Source: Maricaulis sp965242785 (lineage in GTDB: Bacteria > Pseudomonadota > Alphaproteobacteria > Caulobacterales > Maricaulaceae). From it: 64,000 nt of DNA. The notes below the pieces were generated by a model, which was given only the letters and a program-made list of their open reading frames with translations, did no database searches and was not told where the DNA came from. Shown here in pieces: positions 28,377 to 36,510 of the stretch. The position numbers and the translations under genes were made by a program. The stretch covers positions 315,503-379,502 of the forward strand of contig CBDETA010000002.1 in NCBI GenBank assembly GCA_965242785.1. The letters are read 5' to 3'. How positions within the stretch are numbered: position 1 is the first letter of the stretch; each line of letters starts with the position of its first letter.

Positions 28377-28527
28377 TTGATGGGCGAGGGGGACCGCGAA
28401 GCGGTGGAGTGGGTGGGGGCGAGGTCTATCCCAGCCAGTCTCCACCGGGATTCGCAGCGCTTCGCGCTTTCACCCCTTCCGACCCGGCGCTGCGCGCCGG
28501 CCCACCTTCCCCATCAAGGGGAAGGAT
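28367..28527 (+). repeat. Palindromic interspersed repeat, family R1, copy b
   Basis: Same block order as copy a at 2161-2307: opening palindrome around TTGATGG, GGGGGACCGC, GGTGGGGGCGAGGT, CACCCCTTCCGACCC and the closing palindrome CCTTCCCCATCAAGGGGAAG. The middle differs and includes an AGCGCTTCGCGCT hairpin. It lies 14 bases before the holC ATG, in the same orientation relative to the downstream gene as copy a. Confidence 0.8.
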
Positions 28528-28541
28528 GAAGGGAGAGAGGA

Positions 28542-28991
28542 ATGAGTGAGCTTTGGTTCTATCATCTCGAGCGCTCCTCGCTGGAGGAAGTCCTGCCGGA
28601 ACTGCTCGAAAAGACGCTGGCGCGGGGCTGGCGGGCGCTGGTGCGCTCGCCCGATGCGCGGCGTCGCGAGGCGATCGACAAGCTCTTGTGGACCTGGCGC
28701 GATGACAGTTTCACGCCGCATGCCCAGGCCGGAGGCAGCCATGATGCCCGCCAGCCCATCCTGATTGCCGAGGACGAGGCCAATCCCAATGGCGCGAGAT
28801 GCCTTTTTCTGCTCGACGGGGCGGAACCGCAAAATCCCGCCGCATTCGAGCGCATGATTGTCATGTTTGACGGGCATGACGAGATTGCGGTCCAGGAGGC
28901 CCGTCAATTGTGGAAACAGTCCGCCGCGCAGGGCATCGCCGTGTCCTACTGGCGGCAGTCGCCCGAGGGACGCTGGGAGAAGAAGGCATGA
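28542..28991 (+). CDS. holC: DNA polymerase III chi subunit
   Basis: Chi links the clamp loader to single-strand-binding protein. The 149-residue protein has the chi pattern: MSELWFYHLERSSLEEVLPE at the start, RGWRALVRSPDARRREAIDKLLWTW, the FTPHAQAG motif and the PILIAEDEANPNGARCLFLLDG core. A GAGAGG ribosome site lies 6 bases before the ATG. pepA-holC adjacency is common in proteobacteria. Its stop overlaps the next gene (ATGA). Confidence 0.93.
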   Translation: MSELWFYHLERSSLEEVLPELLEKTLARGWRALVRSPDARRREAIDKLLWTWRDDSFTPHAQAGGSHDARQPILIAEDEANPNGARCLFLLDGAEPQNPAAFERMIVMFDGHDEIAVQEARQLWKQSAAQGIAVSYWRQSPEGRWEKKA

Positions 28992-29299
28992 CGCGCATCC
29001 TGTTGCTGGCCCTGACCAGCCTGGCCTTGGCCGCCTGTTCCACGACCGGCAGCCCGCCGAGTTCAGTCCGCGCCACTGCGCCGGTCTTCGACAGCGATGC
29101 CGACATGTCGGACCCATGCGGCGCCCGGGCGCGCGGCTATCTCATCGGCCAGCGCGCCAGCGAGGTCGATCTCTCTTCGCTCGGCGAGGGCGTGCGGGTG
29201 ATCCATCCGGGCTCGGCCGTGACCGGAGAATACCGTTCTTCGCGCCTCAATCTTGACGTCTCCGCAGAGGACGTCATCCTGCGCGCCTGGTGCGGTTAG
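28988..29299 (+). CDS. Lipoprotein with peptidase-inhibitor I78 domain
   Basis: A 103-residue protein with a lipoprotein signal (LALAACS, lipid site Cys17). The rest matches the I78 inhibitor pattern: a first cysteine (PCGARARGYLIGQ), a variable loop, RVIHPGSAVT, the EYRSSRLNL block and a final cysteine in WCG. Family members block serine proteases such as elastase; the bacterial role is not well known and may be to guard the periplasm. It overlaps the holC stop and is followed by a second copy 19 bases on. Confidence 0.75.
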   Translation: MTRILLLALTSLALAACSTTGSPPSSVRATAPVFDSDADMSDPCGARARGYLIGQRASEVDLSSLGEGVRVIHPGSAVTGEYRSSRLNLDVSAEDVILRAWCG

Positions 29300-29318
29300 G
29301 CCTTGTTGCGAGTTCGCC

Positions 29319-29726
29319 ATGAAGACGCGTCTTTTCCTGCTTGTCGGTTGTTTCCTGGCCGGGTGTGCCGTCACGACCCAGGGCCTGCGGTCTGAAGACC
29401 CGGCCGCTGCGGCGCCGGATGTCGCCGAGGCCCCTGCTGCATCACATCAGGACGCGCCCCGTCAAAGCGCCGATGCCCTGCCGCCGCTGGATGATGCGGG
29501 CGAGGTCGGTTCCGGCCGCGTCACGCCGCCGATCACCGGTCGTTGCGGCATGGAAGAGGTCCAGCACTTTGTCGGCCAGCCGCGCACCAGCGTGCCGCGC
29601 AGCGCCATGCCGGACAATTACCGCGTCGTCGGCCCCAATTCGCCGGTGACGATGGACTATCGTGCCGACCGCCTGACCATCCGGGTCGACGAACAGGATG
29701 TGGTGGAAAGCATGGTCTGCGGCTGA
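29319..29726 (+). CDS. Lipoprotein with peptidase-inhibitor I78 domain (second copy)
   Basis: A 135-residue protein with a lipoprotein signal (LVGCFLAGCA), a Pro/Ala-rich linker (about residues 25-70) and a C-terminal I78 block: RCGMEEVQHFVGQ, YRVVGPNSPVT, DYRADRLTIRVDE and a closing MVCG. It is a clear tandem relative of the gene just upstream, with an added linker that would let the inhibitor domain reach further from the membrane. Function inferred from the family only. Confidence 0.75.
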   Translation: MKTRLFLLVGCFLAGCAVTTQGLRSEDPAAAAPDVAEAPAASHQDAPRQSADALPPLDDAGEVGSGRVTPPITGRCGMEEVQHFVGQPRTSVPRSAMPDNYRVVGPNSPVTMDYRADRLTIRVDEQDVVESMVCG

Positions 29727-29811
29727 CCCCGCGAACCCGGTCCGAAAGGCACAGTTCCAGGACCGGCCGCTGAGGCAGTATCCTGCGTGCCTGTTGTTTT
29801 GGGGTGAAACC

Positions 29812-29877
29812 ATGAAATCCATGCTCGCCGTGGCCGCACTGGCGCTGTTCATGGATCCCGCCAATGAGCCCGACTGA
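29812..29877 (+). CDS. Tiny ORF resembling a cut-off signal peptide
   Basis: Twenty-one codons starting MKSMLAVAALALFMDP, with a good GGGGTGAAACC ribosome site. It looks like the first part of an exported protein that stops early. It follows the two I78 lipoprotein genes and may be the stub of a third copy, but nothing I78-like follows. Whether it is translated is unknown. Confidence 0.3.
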   Translation: MKSMLAVAALALFMDPANEPD

Positions 29878-29883
29878 CCAAGT

Positions 29884-30183
29884 CTAGAGGGCAAACAGGG
29901 TGTGCACGCGTCCGGCATTGTGATTGGCGATCGACAGGGCATGGTCGGCCAGCCAGGCCGAGACCGCGTGGGCGGTCTCGAAGGCCTCCTCGGCCGACAG
30001 GTCCGGCGCGTCGAATTCCGGCGGATCATCCGGGTCCGGAAAGGCGCCGATCACGACATCAATGCGCAGCTCGTCCGAGGTGTGGAAGGAATTGTCATGC
30101 CGCGAGGCCGCCGCGCCGGGCGCATGCGGCCGTGTCCCCGTGCGCGGAGCCGAACTGGCGGGGGCGGGACGGTCGACCTTCAT
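29884..30183 (-). CDS. Hypothetical protein
   Basis: A 99-residue ORF with a good GGAGG ribosome site 6 bases before the ATG. The first 30 residues are Pro/Ala/Arg-rich; the remainder is acidic (FPDPDDPPEFDAPDLSAEEAFETAHAV). No signal peptide or membrane segment. I do not recognise a family. It is convergent with the I78 genes. An overlapping ORF exists on the plus strand (29902-30228), but it is Gly/Arg-rich in the manner of antisense frames and lacks a ribosome site. Confidence 0.45.
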   Translation of the reverse strand: MKVDRPAPASSAPRTGTRPHAPGAAASRHDNSFHTSDELRIDVVIGAFPDPDDPPEFDAPDLSAEEAFETAHAVSAWLADHALSIANHNAGRVHTLFAL

Positions 30184-30496
30184 GACCGGCCTCCGTCACG
30201 GTCGCCGTGTGCGGAAATCAGAGTGTGAGGAACAGCGTGAGCGGGCCTGGCGGGGCTGCTTTTCCAGAAGCGCTTCTGCGCCGTTATGCTGGCCGCCGGG
30301 CGGCATGTCACAGAGTGGACGACGCCCGGCAGCGCACACGCGGATCCCATGATCCATCCATCTTCAATTCTGATGCGCTCACAGGGTATGAGGGGGTGGT
30401 AAATGGATGGTTAATCATTCCCGTTGGCTGGAGGGGTTTGGAAAGCTTGGGGTTTTGTCGGGAAACCTGTTGGAGGAGTCCCTGCTAGTCCCACGT
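30184..30496. other. Gap without a recognised gene
   Basis: About 310 bases upstream of the 99-residue ORF. It holds no ORF I can support. There is a slightly AT-richer stretch (30375-30425, with TAAATGGATGGTTAATCATTC) that might carry a promoter, then G-rich sequence leading into the R2 element. Confidence 0.4.
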
Positions 30497-30628
30497 TTGT
30501 CATCCCGCACGAATGCCCGGCCTTGAGCCGGGCGCAGATGCGGGACCCATGCCTGCGCCAGCGCGGCGCTCGGCGATGGGACCCGGCGCTGCGCCCCGCT
30601 TTCGCGGGGCATCCGGCCGGGATGACAA
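30497..30628. repeat. 132-base element with 11-base inverted ends (R2)
   Basis: Begins TTGTCATCCCG (30497-30507) and ends with its exact inverse CGGGATGACAA (30618-30628). Inside are further hairpins: GCCCGGC/GCCGGGC with loop CTTGA and GCCCCGC/GCGGGGC with loop TTTC. It has no coding capacity. The form fits a short non-autonomous mobile element or REP-like repeat. A related motif pair lies at 53827-53898. Confidence 0.65.
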
Positions 30629-30673
30629 TCAGGGGGGAGAGATAGACCTGCGCAAAATCGCAAACTTTGACGT

Positions 30674-32560
30674 CTACCCCCCAGCCTCCACAGCTTCCAG
30701 CCGCTCCGCCGCCTCCAGCCACTTCATCTCCGCCGCATCCAGCAGTTCCACCGCTTTGGCGCGCTTGATCTGGAGGTCGGTGGCGGTCTTGGGGTCTTTT
30801 TCATAGAGCCCCGGCGTCGACAGGCCCTTGTCGATCACCTCGATCACGCCGCGCAGGCGGTCGGCTTCCTTTTCCCAGCGGGCGATCTCGGCGCGCAGCG
30901 GTTTCAGCGCCTCGCGCTGTTCCGCCTTGTCGCGGCGGCGCTGGGTCTTCTCGTCTGGCGGGGTGGCCTTCTTCTTCGCATTGGGATCGCGCTGGACCCG
31001 GCCCAACAGGGATTGCCGGTAGGTTTCGATGTCGTCGTCATACTGGGTGACCGTGCCATCGGCGACGACCCAGAGCCGGTCGACACAGCTCTCGATCAGG
31101 TGCCGGTCGTGCGAGATCAGCACCACCGCGCCCTCATAGGTATTGATCGCCGAGATCAGGGCGGCCCGGCTGTCCATGTCCAAATGGTTGGTCGGTTCGT
31201 CGAGGATCAAGAGGTGCGGGCCTTCGAAGGTGATCAGGTTGAACAGGAGCCGCGCCTTCTCGCCGCCCGACAGGTGTTTGGCCGGGGTTTCCTGACGGTC
31301 GCCCGGCAGGCCGAAGCGGGCCAGCCGCGCCCGGCGCTGGGCCTCGGTGGCATCCGGCATCAGCTCGACGACGTGCTGATAGGCCGAGACCTCCGGTGAC
31401 AGGTGCTCGATCTGGTGCTGGGCGAAGAAGGCGATCTGCAGCTTCTTGTGCTTGCGCAGGAAACCGCCCGTTGGTTCCAGCTTGTCATTGAGCAGCTTGG
31501 CCAGGGTCGACTTGCCGGCGCCATTGCGGCCCAGAATGCCGATCCGGTCATCGGTATCGATGTTCAGCGACACGCCCCTGAGGATCGGCTTGCCCGGCTC
31601 ATAGCCCACTTCCAGATCCAGCATGCGCACGATGGGCGGGGCCATGCGGCGCTGCGGATTGGGAAAGTCGAAGGGCGCGATCGGGTCTTCCACCTGGGTG
31701 GCGATGACCTGCATCTTCTCCAGCCGCTTCACCCGCGACTGGGCTTGCTTGGCCTTCGAGGCCTTGGCCTTGAAACGGTCGACAAAGCTCTGCAGGTGCC
31801 GCCGCTCGGCCTCCTGCTTTTCCACCAGCTTCATCTGCAGACGCTGTTTCTCGGCCAGTGCCTTTTCAAAATCATCATAGCCGCCCTCGAAGACGGTCAG
31901 CTTGCCATCCTTGAGGTGGGCAATCTTCTGCATGGCGCCGTTCAACAGGTCACGGTCGTGTGAGATCACCAGCACGGCGCCCGGGAAGGTCTTGAGATAG
32001 CTCTGCAGCCACATCACGCCTTCCAGGTCGAGATAATTGGTCGGCTCGTCCAGAAGCAGGCAGTCCGGCCGGGCAAACAGGGTTGCCGCCAGCGCCACGC
32101 GCATGCGCCAGCCGCCGGAGAACTCGCGGCAGGGCCGGCGCTGTTCCTCGCCGGAAAAGCCCAGCCCCGACAGGATCGAGCCGGCCCGCGCTTCGGCGGT
32201 ATGGCTGTCGATATCGGCCAGCCGGGTCTGGATCTCGGCGATGCGGTTGGGATCGGTCGCGGTCTCCGCCTCGGCCAGCAGCGCGGCGCGTTCCAGATCG
32301 GCTGCCAGCACCACATCCATCAGGCTTTCATCACCGCCCGGCGCTTCCTGCGCCACCCAGCCGATGCGTGCGCCCTTCTGCAGCCGCGTCTCGCCACTCT
32401 CCGGCGTCACCTCGCCGCGGATCAGGCGGAACAGGGTCGACTTGCCCGTCCCATTGCGCCCCACCAGTCCCATCCGCGTCTTCGCCGGCAGGAACAGGGT
32501 CGCCTGGTCGAACAGCATGCGCCCTTCGATGCGATAGGTGAGGTCATTGACGTGCAACAT
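30674..32560 (-). CDS. ABC-F family ATP-binding protein
   Basis: A 628-residue soluble protein with two ABC ATPase modules and no membrane part. Walker A motifs are GRNGTGKST and GRNGAGKST; signature motifs are FSGGWRMRVAL and LSGGEKARLLF; each is followed by LLLDEPTNYLD or LILDEPTNHLD. The linker (about 240-310) is charged and helical, and a C-terminal coiled coil (about 530-628) follows. ABC-F proteins act on stalled ribosomes; this one resembles the YheS/Uup side more than resistance types. The start is the ATG that begins MLHVNDLTYRIEG. Confidence 0.9.
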   Translation of the reverse strand: MLHVNDLTYRIEGRMLFDQATLFLPAKTRMGLVGRNGTGKSTLFRLIRGEVTPESGETRLQKGARIGWVAQEAPGGDESLMDVVLAADLERAALLAEAETATDPNRIAEIQTRLADIDSHTAEARAGSILSGLGFSGEEQRRPCREFSGGWRMRVALAATLFARPDCLLLDEPTNYLDLEGVMWLQSYLKTFPGAVLVISHDRDLLNGAMQKIAHLKDGKLTVFEGGYDDFEKALAEKQRLQMKLVEKQEAERRHLQSFVDRFKAKASKAKQAQSRVKRLEKMQVIATQVEDPIAPFDFPNPQRRMAPPIVRMLDLEVGYEPGKPILRGVSLNIDTDDRIGILGRNGAGKSTLAKLLNDKLEPTGGFLRKHKKLQIAFFAQHQIEHLSPEVSAYQHVVELMPDATEAQRRARLARFGLPGDRQETPAKHLSGGEKARLLFNLITFEGPHLLILDEPTNHLDMDSRAALISAINTYEGAVVLISHDRHLIESCVDRLWVVADGTVTQYDDDIETYRQSLLGRVQRDPNAKKKATPPDEKTQRRRDKAEQREALKPLRAEIARWEKEADRLRGVIEVIDKGLSTPGLYEKDPKTATDLQIKRAKAVELLDAAEMKWLEAAERLEAVEAGG

Positions 32561-32688
32561 GGGCGAGGCGGTTAGCGCGGGTCGCCTGGCCACGCAAGCG
32601 GCAAGCGCGCGGTAGACGGAATCTCGCGGCAACGGGTTCAACGTCAGGTGCTGACGTGGCAGACTGCCCGCGGGGGAGAGGAGAAGAC

Positions 32689-33591
32689 ATGCCTGTACGC
32701 TGGACGCGACCCGCGCTGGCCGGACTGCTGACGGTCTGGCTGGGCACGGCGGCGCACGCCCAATCCGCTGTCGGAGCCCCTTTGGCCGACAGCCTCATTC
32801 AAACCGTCGAACGCCTGGAACAGACCAGTCCGACCGGCCGGTCTTCACCGCAGGAGCGGCAGATGGCCGCCGACTTCCTGCTGGCGGAGCTGGGCCGGCG
32901 GGGGCTGGATGGCACGTTCCGGCCCTATCGTGCACCCAATGTCCATCCCGTTCTCGACCTGCTGGTCGGCCCTTTCCGGGGGCGGAATGTGTTGGCGGAG
33001 ATCCCGGCCACCCGGCCCGGCGGCGCGGTCATCCTGCTGGGCGCGCACTATGACAGCGAGGCGGGCAGTCCGGGCGCCGACGACAATGCCAGCGGCGTCG
33101 CCGCGATCCTCGCCATTGCCGAGCGCGTGCTGGCCGAACCGGACCGGCATCATCCGGTGCTGATCGCCTTTTTCGATCAGGAGGAGGAAGGCAAGATCGG
33201 CAGCGCTGCGCTGGCCCGGCAATTGCGCGATGATGGCGTCGTCCTGCATTCGGTCCACACGATCGACATGGCCGGCTGGGACGCGGATGGTGATCGCGCC
33301 GTCGAACTCGATGCGCCCAGCGATGCCTGGTTCGAGCGCTACAGCGCGCAGGCTGCCGCGCTGGACATGCCGATCACCCGCGTGACCTATGATTCCTCCG
33401 ACCATGTCTCCTTTCGCGACCAGGGGATCGAGGCCCTGTGCCTGGGCGAGGCCTTTCGCCTGCGCGATTCCTCCCCGCACCGGCACCGTCCCGGTGACAC
33501 GGCGGCGACGCTCAATCCGGACTATCTCGCCCGCAATACCCGCCTTGTGGAGGCCGTGATCCTGGAACTGGTGCGCGGAGATGCCTCATGA
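32689..33591 (+). CDS. M28 family zinc aminopeptidase, exported
   Basis: A 300-residue protein with a signal peptide ending GTAAHAQ. The di-zinc site is visible: GAHYDSE (His, Asp), GADDNASG (Asp), FDQEEEGKIG (catalytic Glu and metal Glu), HTIDMAGWD (Asp) and a late histidine in SSDHVSF. It should trim peptides in the periplasm or outside. A GGAGAGGAG ribosome site precedes the ATG. The stop overlaps the next gene (ATGA). Confidence 0.88.
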   Translation: MPVRWTRPALAGLLTVWLGTAAHAQSAVGAPLADSLIQTVERLEQTSPTGRSSPQERQMAADFLLAELGRRGLDGTFRPYRAPNVHPVLDLLVGPFRGRNVLAEIPATRPGGAVILLGAHYDSEAGSPGADDNASGVAAILAIAERVLAEPDRHHPVLIAFFDQEEEGKIGSAALARQLRDDGVVLHSVHTIDMAGWDADGDRAVELDAPSDAWFERYSAQAAALDMPITRVTYDSSDHVSFRDQGIEALCLGEAFRLRDSSPHRHRPGDTAATLNPDYLARNTRLVEAVILELVRGDAS

Positions 33592-33971
33592 GCCGCAAAC
33601 TCGTCGCGCAGCTCGTCTTCGGCCTCAGCCTTGCGGCCTTCGCCTGGCGGGCGGTCAGCTACAGCCTGATCGGCTCACAGCTGCCGGCCATCTTTTGCCT
33701 GGTCGCCTTCGTGGCGCTTGGGCTTGCAGCCTGGCACGGCGGGCGGCCTTGGCGGCTGATGTGGCGGGTCTGGGCCCTCTGGCTGATCCTCTACGGGCTG
33801 GTCCGCACCGGATTGGGGGTCCTGCTGACCGTCGCTCCGGTGAGCTCGCCACACGCACTTGAACAGACCGGCCCGCTGTTTCTGTTCGCCAGCATCCTCT
33901 ATCTGGCGGCCGGTGTGTTCCTGGCGCGCGCCGCACCGCCCGGGCCGATGACGGGGCTGAAGATCGGCTGA
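33588..33971 (+). CDS. Hypothetical four-helix membrane protein
   Basis: A 127-residue hydrophobic protein with four predicted helices (about 8-25, 31-48, 58-80 and 95-113) and short loops. No family recognised. Its ATG overlaps the stop of the M28 peptidase gene, so the two are translated together. Confidence 0.65.
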   Translation: MSRKLVAQLVFGLSLAAFAWRAVSYSLIGSQLPAIFCLVAFVALGLAAWHGGRPWRLMWRVWALWLILYGLVRTGLGVLLTVAPVSSPHALEQTGPLFLFASILYLAAGVFLARAAPPGPMTGLKIG

Positions 33972-34032
33972 ATGATGAATGGATCCAGGGATTGGCCGCA
34001 ATCGATACAGTGAATCGGGCCGCGTCAGTGCC

Positions 34033-34061
34033 TTCCCATTCCCGTCTTCGCCCGCTATAAG
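34033..34061 (+). promoter_or_regulatory. Candidate ndk promoter
   Basis: TTCCCAT (34033-34039), 14 bases, then GCTATAAG (34054-34061). The layout is like the acpP candidate. It gives a leader of about 65 bases before the ndk ATG. Confidence 0.4.
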
Positions 34062-34133
34062 CCGCGCGAATTCATTGGCCGGTCCCTCCGGGCAACCCCG
34101 CTCACATTGTCACGTTTTTAAGGAACACCATCC

Positions 34134-34556
34134 ATGGCGATCCAACGCACCTTCTCCATCATCAAGCCCGACGCGACCAAGCGTAACCTGACCGGCAAGA
34201 TCATCGCCAAGTTCGAGGAAGCCGGCCTGCGCGTCGTGGCCTCCAAGCGCATCCACATGACCCGCGAACAGGCTGAAGGCTTCTACGCGGTGCACAAGGA
34301 CCGTCCCTTCTTCGGTGAACTGGTCGAGTTCATGATCTCCGAGCCGGTCGTCGTGCAGGTCCTGGAAGGCGAGAACGCCATTGCGAAGAACCGCGAAGTG
34401 ATGGGCGCCACCAATCCGGCCGAAGCGGCCGAAGGCACCATCCGCAAGGAATTCGCCCTTTCGATCGGCGAAAACTCCGTGCACGGTTCCGACGCTCCGG
34501 AAACCGCCGCTGAAGAGATCAAATTCTTCTTCACGGACGCCGAAATCGTCGGCTAA
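34134..34556 (+). CDS. ndk: Nucleoside diphosphate kinase
   Basis: Equalises nucleoside triphosphate pools through a phosphohistidine. The 140-residue protein has the active His117 in SVHGSDA and the usual start RTFSIIKPDATKRN. An AAGGAA ribosome site precedes the ATG. A strong terminator follows the gene, so it is a single-gene transcript. Confidence 0.98.
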   Translation: MAIQRTFSIIKPDATKRNLTGKIIAKFEEAGLRVVASKRIHMTREQAEGFYAVHKDRPFFGELVEFMISEPVVVQVLEGENAIAKNREVMGATNPAEAAEGTIRKEFALSIGENSVHGSDAPETAAEEIKFFFTDAEIVG

Positions 34557-34581
34557 GGCCAGACGCCTGACGCGATCGAAG

Positions 34582-34609
34582 AGGCCCGGCGGCGACGCCG
34601 GGCCTTTTT
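34582..34609 (+). terminator. Rho-independent terminator after ndk
   Basis: AGGCCCGGCG, GCGA tetraloop, CGCCGGGCCT: ten perfect pairs followed directly by TTTT. It starts 26 bases after the ndk stop. Confidence 0.9.
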
Positions 34610-34729
34610 CATTCCGGTCACCAGGTTTCGGCTGCTGCTGACAGGGCGATGTCAGCAAGCCGCAAGAAGCGGATTGTGCCGCCGGTCCCGGCTTCCTAAC
34701 TGGATCGCGTTCAGCGTGAGGAAAAGCCC

Positions 34730-35350
34730 ATGGATATGGCACTCTGGTTCGGCCTCGTGGGCTTTGTGGTGGCGATGTCCTACACGCCGGGACCCAACAA
34801 CCTGATGGTGATGTCCTCCTCGGCGCTGTTCGGCGTGCGCCGGACCCTGCCGCACTGGCTTGGGGTCAATGTCGGCTTCAACCTCCTCCTGATCGCCGCG
34901 GTTTTCGGGCTGGGCGAGCTGGTCGAGCGCTTTCCCCTGACCCTGGTCGTGGTCAAGCTGGGCGGGGCGGCCTGGCTGGGCTGGATGGCCTGGAAGTTTG
35001 CCCGGGCCGCGCTCAACCCGCTGCCGGCAGCCCAGCGTGCCGAGGGGCGGACGCGCACCCGACCGTTCCGGGTCTATGAGGCGGCGCTGTTCCAGATCGT
35101 CAATCCGAAGGCGCTGATGATGGCGGTATCGGCGGCGGGCGCCTATGTCGCTTTGGCCGACACGGCACCGGAACGCGCCCTCATCATGGTGATCACCTTC
35201 ATCCTGTTCGGGGCTCCCGGCGGGCTGGCCTGGATGCTGGCCGGCGGAACGCTGAAGCGCTTTCTGGGGGATCCGCGCTGGGCCCGCATTCTCAATGCCG
35301 GCATCGCCCTGATCATCCTCGCTACCATCGCCATGATCCTGCTGGGATAG
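34730..35350 (+). CDS. LysE/RhtB family amino-acid exporter
   Basis: A 206-residue inner-membrane protein with six predicted helices. The N-terminal YTPGPNNLMVMSS matches the family motif TPGPN near the first helix, and FQIVNPKALMM is the second conserved block. Members export amino acids or homoserine lactone-like compounds; the substrate here is unknown. It stands alone between ndk and the adenine deaminase gene, with an AGGAAAAGCCC leader before the ATG. Confidence 0.88.
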   Translation: MDMALWFGLVGFVVAMSYTPGPNNLMVMSSSALFGVRRTLPHWLGVNVGFNLLLIAAVFGLGELVERFPLTLVVVKLGGAAWLGWMAWKFARAALNPLPAAQRAEGRTRTRPFRVYEAALFQIVNPKALMMAVSAAGAYVALADTAPERALIMVITFILFGAPGGLAWMLAGGTLKRFLGDPRWARILNAGIALIILATIAMILLG

Positions 35351-35439
35351 CCGGCGCAGCACAGCCCGATGCGCCGGCCGGTCTTGCGCTTGTCGCCGCA
35401 AGCATGAACTCTGGCGCCACGCCACGAGGAGTGCCCCCC

Positions 35440-36510
35440 ATGTCCGACGATCTTGTCCGCCTCATCGAGGCCTTGCCCAAGGCCGAGTTGCACCTGCACC
35501 TGGAAGGCTCGCTGGAGCCCGAGCTGATGTTCGCCCTGGCCCGGCGCAATGGTCTGGACATCCCCTACAAGAGTGTCGAGGAGATCCGGGCGGCCTACGA
35601 CTTCTCCAACCTGCAGGACTTTCTCGACATTTATTATGTCGGCATGAATGTGCTGGTGACCGAGCAGGATTTCTTCGATCTCACCTGGGCTTATCTCCAG
35701 CGGGTGCGGGCCGACAATGTGCGCCATGTCGAGGTCTTCTTCGATCCGCAGGGACATACGGACCGCGGCATTGCCTTCGACACCGTCATGACCGGCATCA
35801 CCCGGGCGCTCGACCAGGCCGAAGCGGACTGGGGGATGAGTTCGAAACTCATCCTGTGCTTCCTGCGCCACCTGTCCGAGGCGGCGGCCTTTGACACCCT
35901 CGACATGGCCCGGCCCTGGCTGCACCGGATCGAGGGCGTCGGACTGGACAGTTCGGAACTGGGCCATCCGCCGTCCAAATTCCAGCGGGTATTCGACGCG
36001 GCAGGATCGCTGGGCCTCAAGCGGGTCGCCCATGCCGGCGAGGAGGGGCCGCCGGACTATGTCATCGAGGCGCTGGACCTGTTGCAGATCGACCGGCTCG
36101 ATCACGGCAACCGGTCGCTGGAAGACCCCGCCCTGACCCGCCGGCTCGCCGACAGCGGCATGACGCTGACCGTCTGTCCGCTGTCCAATCTGCGCCTGTG
36201 CGGGGTGGCCCGACTGGAGGACCACCCGCTCAAGCGCATGCTGGATGCCGGCCTGCGGGCGACCGTCAATTCGGACGATCCGGCCTATTTCGGTGGCTAT
36301 GTGAATGACAATTTCATCCGCACCATGAACGCCATCGGCCTGACCGCCGGCGAAATCATCGCCCTGGCCCGCAACTCCTTCTCCGGCAGTTTCCTGTCCG
36401 AGGCTGAAAAGGCGCGCCATCTCGCCGCGATCGATGACATTGTCGCAGCCAGCGGCTTTGCCAGCGCTAGTCCGGTCGGGGCAACCGCTCCAGCAGCGCC
36501 TCCAGCGTGA
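35440..36510 (+). CDS. Adenine deaminase (adenosine deaminase superfamily)
   Basis: Probably converts adenine to hypoxanthine. The 356-residue TIM-barrel protein has the zinc histidines His18/His20 in ELHLHLEGSLEPELMF, VAHAGEEGPPDY, LDHGNRSLEDP and the metal Asp in NSDDPAYFGGY. The LEPELMF and GEEGPP forms are typical of the adenine branch (fungal Aah1 type), not of true adenosine deaminase, so I do not use add. The chosen ATG has a GAGGAG ribosome site. The 3' end overlaps the convergent S41 protease gene by 44 bases. Confidence 0.85.
   Translation: MSDDLVRLIEALPKAELHLHLEGSLEPELMFALARRNGLDIPYKSVEEIRAAYDFSNLQDFLDIYYVGMNVLVTEQDFFDLTWAYLQRVRADNVRHVEVFFDPQGHTDRGIAFDTVMTGITRALDQAEADWGMSSKLILCFLRHLSEAAAFDTLDMARPWLHRIEGVGLDSSELGHPPSKFQRVFDAAGSLGLKRVAHAGEEGPPDYVIEALDLLQIDRLDHGNRSLEDPALTRRLADSGMTLTVCPLSNLRLCGVARLEDHPLKRMLDAGLRATVNSDDPAYFGGYVNDNFIRTMNAIGLTAGEIIALARNSFSGSFLSEAEKARHLAAIDDIVAASGFASASPVGATAPAAPPA

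Noticed and set aside
29902..30228. 108-codon ORF on the plus strand
   Set aside because: Gly/Arg-rich antisense of the 99-codon minus ORF, with no ribosome site.
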